This document shows positions 37,436-48,364 of a stretch of 64,000 nucleotides of DNA, in pieces. The notes beneath the pieces are model-generated. The model saw only the letters and a program-made list of their open reading frames with translations. It searched no databases and was not told the origin of the DNA. Source of the DNA: Megalopta genalis (taxonomy: Eukaryota > Arthropoda > Insecta > Hymenoptera > Halictidae); NCBI RefSeq assembly GCF_051020955.1, contig NW_027477544.1, positions 1 to 64,000 of the forward strand, in the 5' to 3' direction. The number at the start of each line of letters is the position of its first letter. Position 1 is the stretch's first letter. The position numbers were made by a program, and so were the translations under genes.

Positions 37436-39670
37436 CATTTGTATCGCATGGATTTGAAGCTCTCCCTTCTACTTCGCATTGATTTGACGCTATATATTGT
37501 GTTTCGCATGAATTTGAAGCTAACTCGTTTGTTTCGCATGCAGTTGAAACTAAATCATGTATATCACAAGTATTTGTAGCTAAACAATTTATTGGCATGG
37601 ATTTGAAGCTAAGCCTTCTACTTGGCATTGAATTGAAGCTAAATCGTGTATTTTGCATGGATTTGAAGCTAACTCGTTTGTTTCTCCTGTATTTGAAGCT
37701 GTATCATTTATATCGCAAGTATTTGAAGCTAAACCATTTGTTTCGCATGGATTTGAAGCTAAGCTTTCTACTTCGCATTGATTGGATCCTAAATCATGTG
37801 TTTTGCATGGATTTGAAGCTTAGCCTTCTACATCACATTGATTTGAAGCTAAATCATGTGTTTCGCGTGGATTTGAAGGTAACTCGTTTGTTTCGCATGC
37901 AGTTGAAGCTAAATCATGTCTTTCACAAGTATTTGAAGATGAACCATTTGAATCGCATGGCTTTGAACCTGAGCCTTCTACTTCGCACTGATTTGCACCT
38001 AACAAATGTGTTTCGCATAGATTTGAAGCTAAACCTTCTACATCCCATGGATTTGAAGCTAAATCATGTGTTTGGCATGGATTTGAAGTTAAACCTGCTA
38101 CTTCGCATTGATTTGAAGCTAAATTATGTGTTTCGCTTGGATTCGGAGCTAACTCGTTTGCTTCGAATGCAGTTGAAGCTAAATCATGTATATCACAATT
38201 ATTTGAAGCTAAACCGTTTGTATCGCATGGATTTGAAGCTCTGCCTTCTACTTCGCATTGATTTGACGCTAAATATTGTGTTTCGCATCGATTTGAAGCT
38301 AACTCGTTTGTTTCGCATGCAGTTGAAACTAAATCATGTATATCACAAGTATTTGCAGCTAAACAATTGGTTCGCATGGATTTGAAGCTAAGCCTTCTAC
38401 TTGGCATTGAATTGAAGCTAAATCGTGTGTTTTGCATGGATTTGAAGCTAACTCGTTTGTTTCTCCTGTATTTGAAGCTATATCATTTATATCGCAAGTA
38501 TTTGAAGCTAAAGCATTTGTTTCGCATGGATTTGAAGCTAAGGCTTCTACTTCGCATTGATTGGATCATAAATGACGTGTTTTGCATGGATTTGAATCTA
38601 AGCCTTCTACATCGCATTGATTTGCAGCTGAATCATGTGTTTCGCATGGATTTGAAGCTAACTCGTTCGTTTCTCCTGCATTTGAAACTATATCACTTAT
38701 ATCGCAAGTATTTGAAGCTAAATCATGTGTTTCGCGTGGATTTGGAGCTAACTCGTTTGCTTCGAATGCAGTTGAAGCTAAATCATGTATATCACAAGTA
38801 TTTGAAGCTAAACCATTTGTATCGCATGGATTTGAAGCTCTGCGTTCTACTTCGCATTGATTTGACGCTAAATATTGTGTTTCGCATGAATTTGAAGGTA
38901 ACTCGTTTGTTTCGCATGCAGTTGAAGCTAAATCATGTCTTTCACAAGTATTTGAAGATGAACCATTTGAATCGCATGGCTTTGAACCTGAGCCATCTAC
39001 TTCGCACTGATTTACACCTAAATAATGTGATTCGCATGGATTTGAAGCTAAACCTTCAACATCCCATGGATTTGAAGCTAAATCATGTGTTTGGCATGGA
39101 TTTGAAGCTAAACCTTCTACTTCGCATTGATTTGCAGCTGAATCATGTGTTTCGCAAGGATTTGAAGCTAACTCGTTCGTTTCGCCTGCATGTGAAACTA
39201 TATCACTTATATCGCAAGTATTTGAAGCTAAATCATGCGTTTCGCATGGATTTGAAGCTAAATCATCTACATCGCATTGATTTGAAGCTAAATCATGTGT
39301 TTTGCATGGATTTGAAGCTAACTCGTTTGTTTCTCCTGTATTTGAAGCTGTATCATTTATATCGCAAGTATTTGAAGCTAAACCATTTGTTTCGCATGGA
39401 TTTGAAGCTAAGCCTTCTACTTGGCATTGAATTGAAGCTAAATCGTGTGTTTTGCATGGATTTGAAGCTAACCCGTTTGTTTCTCCTGTATTTGAAGCTG
39501 TATCATTTATATCGCAAGTATTTGAAGCTAAACCATTTGTTTCGCATTGATTTGAAGCTAAGCCTTCTACTTGGCATTGAATTGAAGCTAAATCGTGTGT
39601 TTTGCATGGATTTGAAGCTAACTCGTTTGTTTCTCCTGTATTTGAAGCTGTATCATTTATATCGCAAGTA
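37436..39670 (+). repeat. Left-type satellite island (block G)
   Basis: Has C29 monomers (37585, 38365) and the ttggcattgaattgaagc monomers typical of 1-23 kb, while 25-37 kb and 40-63 kb are D31 territory. The stretch 37580-38080 closely follows 22880-23380, including gaagcttagccttctacatc. It contains the cleanest pentamers of the window (39309-39680) and most of the longest open frame. Confidence 0.88.
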
Positions 39671-40337
39671 TTTGATGCTAATCCAATTGTTTCGCATGGA
39701 TTTGAAGCTAAGCCTTCTACTTCGCACTGATTCGATCCTAAATCACGTGTTTTGCATGGATTTGAAACTAAGCCTTCTACATCACATTGATTTGAAGCTA
39801 AATCATATGTTTCGCGTGGATTTGAAGGTAACTCGTTTGTTTCTCATGCAGTTGAAGCTAAATCATGTCTTTCACAAGTATTTGAAGATGAACCATTTGA
39901 ATCGCATGGCTTTGAACCTGAACCTTCTACTTCGCACTGATTTCCACCTAAATAATGTTTTTCGCATGGATTTGAAGCTAAACCTTCTACATCCCATGGA
40001 TTTGAAGCTAAATCATGTGTTTCGCTTGGATTTGAAGACGAATCATGTGTTTCGCATGGATTTGAAGCTAACTCTTTTGTTTCGCCTGCATTTGAAGCTA
40101 TATCACTTATATGGCAAGTATTTGAAGTTAAATCAGTTGTGTCGCTTGGATTTGAAGCTACCTCGTTTGTTTCGCCTGCAGTTGAAGCTAAATAATGTAT
40201 ATCCGAAGTATTTGGAGCTAAACCATTTGATTCGCATGGATTTGAAGCAGAGCCTTCTACTTCGCATGTATTTGAAGCTAAACCACGTGTTTCCCATGAA
40301 TTTGAACCTAAATCATGTTTTTCGCATGCATTTTTAG
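38376..40337 (+). other. Longest open frame (plus strand, 653 codons from ATG); probably not a gene
   Basis: The frame is open from a TTG at 38367 (first ATG 38376) to a TAG at 40335-40337. It is made of about 65 decapeptides of the type DLKLNHVFRM, with L at positions 2 and 4, K at 3 and mixed H/Y/F/R in the second half. It would be basic and leucine-rich, with no signal peptide or non-repeat domain. The left edge is simply the frame-shifting C29 monomer, and the end is a substitution turning TTGAAG into TTTTAG. No ribosome-binding site, splice signal or unique flank marks it as a gene. The minus strand is also partly open here. It could be annotated as a hypothetical protein by automatic pipelines; I consider a chance open stretch of the satellite far more likely. 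Confidence 0.25.
39309..39680 (+). repeat. Clear example of the 150-bp pentamer (level-2 unit)
   Basis: Monomers starting at 39309, 39459 and 39609 are the same subtype (A, ending in tctcctg), exactly 150 bp apart. The four monomers between them keep the order B (gtatcatttatatcgcaag), C (aaaccatttgtttcgcatg), D (ccttctacttggcatt) and E (aaatcgtgtgttttgcatg). About 2.5 pentamers are nearly identical here. The same A-B-C-D-E order, with variants, recurs across the window. Presence/absence differences between larger copies are often exactly 90, 150 or 449 bp (3, 5 or 15 monomers, the last minus one base), so the pentamer looks like a real unit of exchange. Confidence 0.9.
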
Positions 40338-43300
40338 CTTACTCACGTGTTTTGCATGGATTTGACGCTAACTCGTTTGTTTCGCATGCAGTTGTAGCTG
40401 AATAAATGTATATCACAAGTATTTCTAGCTAAACCATTTGTTTCGCATGGATTTGAAGCTAAGCCTTCTACTTCGCATTGATTTGAAGCTAAATCATGTA
40501 TTTCGCGTGGATTTGAAGGTAGCTGGTTTGTTTCGCATGCAGTTGAAGCTATATCACCTTTATCCCAAGTGTTTGAATCTCAATCATTTGTTTCGCATGG
40601 ATTTGAAGCTAAGCCTTCTACTTCGCATTGATTTGAAGCTAAATCATGTGTTTCGCGTGGATTTGAAGGTAGCTGGTTTGTTTCGCATGCAGTTGAAGCT
40701 ATATCACCTTTATCCAAGTGTTTGAATCTCAATCATTTGTTTCGCATGGATTTGAAGCTAAACCTTCTACATCGCATTGATTTGAAGCTAAATCATGTGT
40801 TTCGCCTGCATTTGAAGCTGTATCACTTATATCGCAAGTATTTGAAGCTAAATCATGTGTTTCGCCTGCATTTGAAGCTGTATCACTTATATCGCAAGTA
40901 TTTGAAGCTAAATCATGTGTTTCGATTGGATTCGAAGCTAAACCTTCTACATCGCATTGATTTGAAGCTAAATCATGTGTTTCGCATGTATTTGAAGCTA
41001 ACTCGTTTGTTTCGCATGCATTTGAAGCTGTATCCTTCATATTCGCAAGTATTTAAAGCTAAATCATTTGTTTCGCATTGATTTGAAGCCAACCTGCTAC
41101 TTCGCGGTGATTTGAAGCTAAATCATGTGTTTCGCATTGATTTGAAGCTAACTCGTTTGTTTCGCCCTGCGTTTGAAGCTATATCATTTATATCGCAAGT
41201 ATTTGAAGATAAACCATTTGTTCCGCATGGACTTGAAGCTAAGACTTCTACTTCGCATTGATTGGATGCTAAATCATGTGTTCTACATGGATTTTAAGCT
41301 AACTCGTTTGTTTTGGCTGCATTTGAAGCTCTTTCATTTATACTGCAAGTATTTGAAGCTAAGCCTTCTAATTCGCACTCTTTTGAAGCTAAATAATGTA
41401 TTTCGCGTGGATTAGAAGTTAACTCGTCTGTTTCGAATTTAGCTGAAGCTAAATCATGTATAGCACAAGTATTTGAAGCTAAACGATTTGTATCGCACGG
41501 ATTTGAAGATAAGCCTTCTACTTCGCATTGATTTGAAGTTAAATCATGTGTTCCGCATGGATTTGACGCTAACTATTTTGTTTCGCCTGCATTTGAATCT
41601 ATATCACCTTATATCGCAAGTATTTGAAGCTAAATCATGTGTTTCGATTGGATTTGAAGCTATACCTTCTACATCGCATTGATTTGAAGCTAAATCATTT
41701 GTTTCGCATGGATTTGAAGCTAAACCTTCTACATCGCATTGATTTGAAGCTTAATCTTGTGTATCGCATGGATTTAAAGCTAAACCTTCTACATCGCATT
41801 GATTTGAAGCTAAATCATGTGTTTCGCATGGATTTGAAGATAACAAGTTTGTTTCGCATGCAGTTGTAGCTAAATAATGTAAATCACAAGTATTTGTAGC
41901 TAAACCATTTGTTTCGCATGGATTTGAAGCTAAGCCTTCTACTTCGCATTGATTTGAAGCTAAGTCATTTGTTTCACATGGAATTGAAGCTACCTCGTTT
42001 GTTCCTCCAGCTTTTGAAGCTATATCACTTATTTCGCAAGTATTTGAAGCTAAATCATATGTGTCGCATGGATTTGAAGCTGAACCTTCTACATCGCATT
42101 GATTTGAGGCTAAATGTTGTGTATCGCATGGATTTGAAGCTAAACCTTCTACATCGCATTGATTTGCAGCTAAATCGTGTGTTTCCCATGGATTTGAAGC
42201 TAACTCGTTTGATTTGTCGGCATTTGAAGCTATATCACTTATACCCCAAGTGTTTGAAGCTTAATCATTTGCTTCGCATGGATTTGAAGCTAAACCTTCT
42301 ACTTCGTATTGATTTGAAGCTAAATCGTGTGTTTCGCATGGATTTGAAGCTAACTAGTTCGTTGCGCATGCAGTTAAATCTAAGTAACGTATATCACAAG
42401 TATTTGAAGCTAATCCATTTGATTCGCATGGATTTGAAACTAAGCCTTCTACTTCGCTTTGATTTGAAGCAAAATCATGTGTCTCGCACGGATTTGAAGC
42501 TAACTCATTTGTTTCGCCTGCATTTGAAGCTATATCACTTATACCGCAAAGTATTTGAAGGTAAATCATATGTGTCGCATGGATTTGAAGCTGACTCATG
42601 TATTTCGCGTGGATTTGAAGGTAACTCGTTTGTTTCGCATGCAGTTGGAGCTATACCACCTATATCCCAAGTGTTTGAAGCTAAATCATATGTGTCGCAT
42701 GGATTTGAAGCTGAACCTTCTACATCGAATTGATTTGCAAGTGAATCTTGTGTATCGCATGGATTTGAAGCTAACTCGTTCGTTTCGCCTGTATTTGAAT
42801 CTATATCACTTATATCGCAAGTATTTGAAGCTAAATCATGTGGTTCGCTTCGATTTGAAGCTAAACCTTGTACATCGCATTGATTTGTAGCTAAATCATT
42901 TGTTTCGCATGGATTTGAAGCTACCTCGTTTGTTTCGCCTGCATTTGAAACTATATCACTTACATCGCAAGTATCTGAATCTAAATCATTTGTTCCGCAT
43001 GGATTTGATGCTAAATCTTCTACATAGCATTGATTTGAAGCTGAATCATGTGTTTTGCATCGATTTGAAGCTAACTCGTTTGTTTCCCCTGCAGTTGAAG
43101 CTGTATCACCTATGTCGCAAGTATCTAAACCTAAATCATTTGATTCGCATGGATTTGAAGCTAATCCTTCTACTTCGCATTGAATTGAAGCTAAATCATG
43201 CGTATCGCATGGATTTTCAAGCTAACTTGTTTGAATCGTCTGCATTTGAAGCTATATCGCTTATATCCCAAGTGTTTCAAGCTAAATCATTTGTTTCGAA

Positions 43301-43606
43301 TGGATTTGAAGCTAAACCTTCTACATCGCAATGATTTGCAGCTTAATCATGTGTTTCGCATGGATTTGAAGCAAACTCGTTTGTGTCGCATGCAGTTGAA
43401 GCTAAATCATGTATATCACAAGTATTTGAATCTAAATCATTTGATTCGCATGGGATTTGATGCTAAGGCCTTCTACTTCACCCTGATTTGAAGCTAAATC
43501 ATGTGTTTCGCATGGATTTGAGGCTAACTCGTTTGTTTCGCCTGCAGTTGAAGCTAAGTCATGTATATCATAAGTATCTTCGGCTAAACAATTTGTTTCG
43601 CATGTA
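39671..43606 (+). repeat. Block H, copy 1 (about 3.94 kb)
   Basis: Matches 43607 to about 47545; the offset runs from 3936 to about 3932 through one-base differences. Landmarks in order: tttgatgctaatccaattg, gaaggtagctgg (twice), the cgcctgcatttgaagctg pair, cactcttttgaagc, gaggctaaatgttg, cggcatttgaagc, and D31 (43452). Private indels include caccttatatcg (41606), tcgccctgcg (41162) and ctaaggccttc (43464). Confidence 0.92.
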
Positions 43607-46600
43607 TTTGATGCTAATCCAATTGTTTCGCATGGATTTGAAGCTAAGCCTTCTACTTCGCACTGATTCGATCCTAAATCACGTGTTTTGCATGGATTTG
43701 AAACTAAGCCTTCTACATCACATTGATTTGAAGCTAAATCATATGTTTCGCGTGGATTTGAAGGTAACTCGTTTGTTTCTCATGCAGTTGAAGCTAAATC
43801 ATGTCTTTCACAAGTATTTGAAGATGAACCATTTGAATCGCATGGCTTTGAACCTGAACCTTCTACTTCGCACTGATTTCCACCTAAATAATGTTTTTCG
43901 CATGGATTTGAAGCTAAACCTTCTACATCCCATGGATTTGAAGCTAAATCATGTGTTTCGCTTGGATTTGAAGACGAATCATGTGTTTCGCATGGATTTG
44001 AAGCTAACTCTTTTGTTTCGCCTGCATTTGAAGCTATATCACTTATATGGCAAGTATTTGAAGTTAAATCAGTTGTGTCGCTTGGATTTGAAGCTACCTC
44101 GTTTGTTTCGCCTGCAGTTGAAGCTAAATAATGTATATCCGAAGTATTTGGAGCTAAACCATTTAATTCGCTTGGATTTGAAGCAGAGCCTTCTACTTCG
44201 CATGTATTTGAAGCTAAACCACGTGTTCCCATGAATTTGAACCTAAATCATGTTTTTCGCATGCATTTTTAGCTTACTCACGTGTTTTGCATGGATTTGA
44301 CGCTAACTCGTTTGTTTCGCATGCAGTTGTAGCTGAATAATGTATATCACAAGTATTTCTAGCTAAACCATTTGTTTCGCATGGATTTGAAGCTAAGCCT
44401 TCTACTTCGCATTGATTTGAAGCTAAATCATGTATTTCGCGTGGATTTGAAGGTAGCTGGTTTGTTTCGCATGCAGTTGAAGCTATATCACCTTTATCCC
44501 AAGTGTTTGAATCTCAATCATTTGTTTCGCATGGATTTGAAGCTAAGCCTTCTACTTCGCATTGATTTGAAGCTAAATCATGTGTTTCGCGTGGATTTGA
44601 AGGTAGCTGGTTTGTTTCGCATGCAGTTGAAGCTATATCACCTTTATCCCAAGTGTTTGAATCTCAATCATTTGTTTCGCATGGATTTGAAGCTAAACCT
44701 TCTACATCGCATTGATTTGAAGCTAAATCATGTGTTTCGCCTGCATTTGAAGCTGTATCACTTATATCGCAAGTATTTGAAGCTAAATCATGTGTTTCGC
44801 CTGCATTTGAAGCTGTATCACTTATATCGCAAGTATTTGAAGCTAAATCATGTGTTTCGATTGGATTCGAAGCTAAACCTTCTACATCGCATTGATTTGA
44901 AGCTAAATCATGTGTTTCGCATGTATTTGAAGCTAACTCGGTTTGTTTCGCATGCATTTGAAGCTGTATCCTTCATATTCGCAAGTATTTAAAGCTAAAT
45001 CATTTGTTTCGCATTGATTTGAAGCCAACCTGCTACTTCGCGGTGATTTGAAGCTAAATCATGTGTTTCGCATTGATTTGAAGCTAACTCGTTGTTTCGC
45101 CTGCGTTTGAAGCTATATCATTTATATCGCAAGTATTTGAAGATAAACCATTTGTTCCGCATGGACTTGAAGCTAAGACTTCTACTTCGCATTGATTGGA
45201 TGCTAAATCATGTGTTCTACATGGATTTTAAGCTAACTCGTTTGTTTTGGCTGCATTTGAAGCTCTTTCATTTATACTGCAAGTATTTGAAGCTAAGCCT
45301 TCTAATTCGCACTCTTTTGAAGCTAAATAATGTATTTCGCGTGGATTAGAAGTTAACTCGTCTGTTTCGAATTTAGCTGAAGCTAAATCATGTATAGCAC
45401 AAGTATTTGAAGCTAAACGATTTGTATCGCACGGATTTGAAGATAAGCCTTCTACTTCGCATTGATTTGAAGTTAAATCATGTGTTCCGCATGGATTTGA
45501 CGCTAACTATTTTGTTTCGCCTGCATTTGAATCTATATCACTTATATCGCAAGTATTGAAGCTAAATCATGTGTTTCGATTGGATTTGAAGCTATACCTT
45601 CTACATCGCATTGATTTGAAGCTAAATCATTTGTTTCGCATGGATTTGAAGCTAAACCTTCTACATCGCATTGATTTGAAGCTTAATCTTGTGTATCGCA
45701 TGGATTTAAAGCTAAACCTTCTACATCGCATTGATTTGAAGCTAAATCATGTGTTTCGCATGGATTTGAAGATAACAAGTTTGTTTCGCATGCAGTTGTA
45801 GCTAAATAATGTAAATCACAAGTATTTGTAGCTAAACCATTTGTTTCGCATGGATTTGAAGCTAAGCCTTCTACTTCGCATTGATTTGAAGCTAAGTCAT
45901 TTGTTTCACATGGAATTGAAGCTACCTCGTTTGTTCCTCCAGCTTTTTGAAGCTATATCACTTATTTCGCAAGTATTTGAAGCTAAATCATATGTGTCGC
46001 ATGGATTTGAAGCTGAACCTTCTACATCGCATTGATTTGAGGCTAAATGTTGTGTATCGCATGGATTTGAAGCTAAACCTTCTACATCGCATTGATTTGC
46101 AGCTAAATCGTGTGTTTCCCATGGATTTGAAGCTAACTCGTTTGATTTGTCGGCATTTGAAGCTATATCACTTATACCCCAAGTGTTTGAAGCTTAATCA
46201 TTTGCTTCGCATGGATTTGAAGCTAAACCTTCTACTTCGTATTGATTTGAAGCTAAATCGTGTGTTTCGCATGGATTTGAAGCTAACTAGTTCGTTGCGC
46301 ATGCAGTTAAATCTAGGTAACGTATATCACAAGTATTTGAAGCTAATCCATTTGATTCGCATGGATTTGAAACTAAGCCTTCTACTTCGCTTTGATTTGA
46401 AGCAAAATCATGTGTCTCGCACGGATTTGAAGCTAACTCATTTGTTTCGCCTGCATTTGAAGCTATATCACTTATACCGCAAGTATTTGAAGGTAAATCA
46501 TATGTGTCGCATGGATTTGAAGCTGACTCATGTATTTCGCGTGGATTTGAAGGTAACTCGTTTGTTTTCGCATGCAGTTGGAGCTATACCACCTATATCC

Positions 46601-47545
46601 CAAGTGTTTGAAGCTAAATCATATGTGTCGCATGGATTTGAAGCTGAACCTTCTACATCGAATTGATTTGCAAGTGAATCTTGTGTATCGCATGGATTTG
46701 AAGCTAACTCGTTCGTTTCGCCTGTATTTGAATCTATATCACACTTATATCGCAAGTATTTGAAGCTAAATCATGTGGTTCGCTTCGATTTGAAGCTAAA
46801 CCTTGTACATCGCATTGATTTGTAGCTAAATCATTTGTTTCGCATGGATTTGAAGCTACCTCGTTTGTTTCGCCTGCATTTGAAACTATATCACTTACAT
46901 CGCAAGTATCTGAATCTAAATCATTTGTTCCGCATGGATTTGATGCTAAATCTTCTACATAGCATTTGATTTGAAGCTGAATCATGTGTTTTGCATCGAT
47001 TTGAAGCTAACTCGTTTGTTTCCCTGCAGTTGAAGCTGTATCACCTATGTCGCAAGTATCTAAACCTAAATCATTTGATTCGCATGGATTTGAAGCTAAT
47101 CCTTCTACTTCGCATTGAATTGAAGCTAATCATGCGTATCGCATGGATTTTTCAAGCTAACTTGTTTGAATCGTCTGCATTTGAAGCTATATCGCTTATA
47201 TCCCAAGTGTTTCAAGCTAATCATTTGTTTCGAATGGATTTGAAGCTAAACCTTCTACATCGCAATGATTTGCAGCTTAATCATGTGTTTCGCATGGATT
47301 TGAAGCAAACTCGTTTGTGTCGCATGCAGTTGAAGCTAAATCATGTATATCACAAGTATTTGAATCTAAATCATTTGATTCGCATGGGATTTGATGCTAA
47401 GCCTTCTACTTCACCCTGATTTGAAGCTAAATCATGTGTTTCGCATGGATTTGAGGCTAACTCGTTTGTTTCGCCTGCAGTTGAAGCTAAGTCATGTATA
47501 TCATAAGTATCTTCGGCTAAACAATTTGTTTCGCATGTATTTGAT
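43607..47545 (+). repeat. Block H, copy 2, indel-rich
   Basis: Copy of 39671-43606 with few substitutions but many one-base length changes that copies 1 and 3 lack: aactcggtttg (44936), aactcgttgtttcg (45089), gcaagtattgaagc (45552), agctttttgaagc (45952), tttgttttcgc (46562), tcacacttatatc (46738), agcatttgatttg (46961), tttccctgcag (47020), gctaatcatgcg (47126), ggatttttcaagc (47145), caagctaatcattt (47214) and gcatgatttgaag (47564, just beyond the edge). Open frames are shorter here as a result. Confidence 0.92.
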
Positions 47546-48364
47546 GCTAAACCATGTGCTCCGCATGATTTGAAGATAAATCATATGTTTCGCATGGATT
47601 TAAAGCTAAATCATGTGTGTCGTTTGGACTTGAAGCTAACTCGTGTGTTTCGCCTGCATTTGACGCTATTTCATTTATGCCGCAATTATTTGACGGCAAA
47701 TAATGTGTTTCGCATGTGTTTGAAGATAAGCCTTCTACTTCGCTTTGATTTGAAGCAAAATCATGTGTCTCGCACGGATTTGAAGCTAACTCATTTGTTT
47801 CGCCTGCATTTGAAGCTATATCACTTATACCGCAAGTATATGAAGGTAAATCATTTGTTTCGCATGGATGTGAAGCTAAGACTTCTATTTCGCAATGATT
47901 GGAAGCTAAATCGTGTGTTTCGCATGGATTTGAAGCTAACTCGTTTGATTTGTCGGCATTTGAAGCTATATCACTTATACCCCAAGTGTTTGAAGCTTAA
48001 TCATTTGCTTCGCATGGATTTGAAGCTAAACCTTCTACTTCGTATTGATTTGAAGCTAAATCGTGTGTTTCGCATGGATTTGAAGCTAACTAGTTCGTTG
48101 CGCATGCAGTTAAATCTAAGTAACGTATATCACAAGTATTTGAAGCTAATCCATTTGATTCGCATGGATTTGAAACTAAGCCTTCTACTTCGCATTAATT
48201 GAAAGCTAAATCACGTGTTCTGCATGGATTTTGAAGCTAAACCTTCTACATCGCATTGATTTGAAAATAAATCATGTGTTTCGCATGGATTTGAAGCTAT
48301 CTCGTTCGTTCCTCTTGCATTTGAAGCTATACCACTTATATCGCAAGTATCTGAAGCTAAATCA
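47546..48364 (+). repeat. Block H linker, copy 1
   Basis: Repeated at about 51386-52205 (offset about 3840). Contains gacgctatttcatttatg, tatttgacggcaaataatg and a tgaaaataaatc monomer. It joins block H copy 2 to copy 3, so 44521-48364 and 48365-52205 form a direct tandem pair of about 3.84 kb. Confidence 0.9.

Noticed and set aside
38367..40337. TTG at 38367 as the start of the longest open frame
   Set aside because: It lies inside the frame-shifting C29 monomer, and nothing resembling a ribosome-binding site precedes it. The first ATG is at 38376, and neither is supported as a real start.
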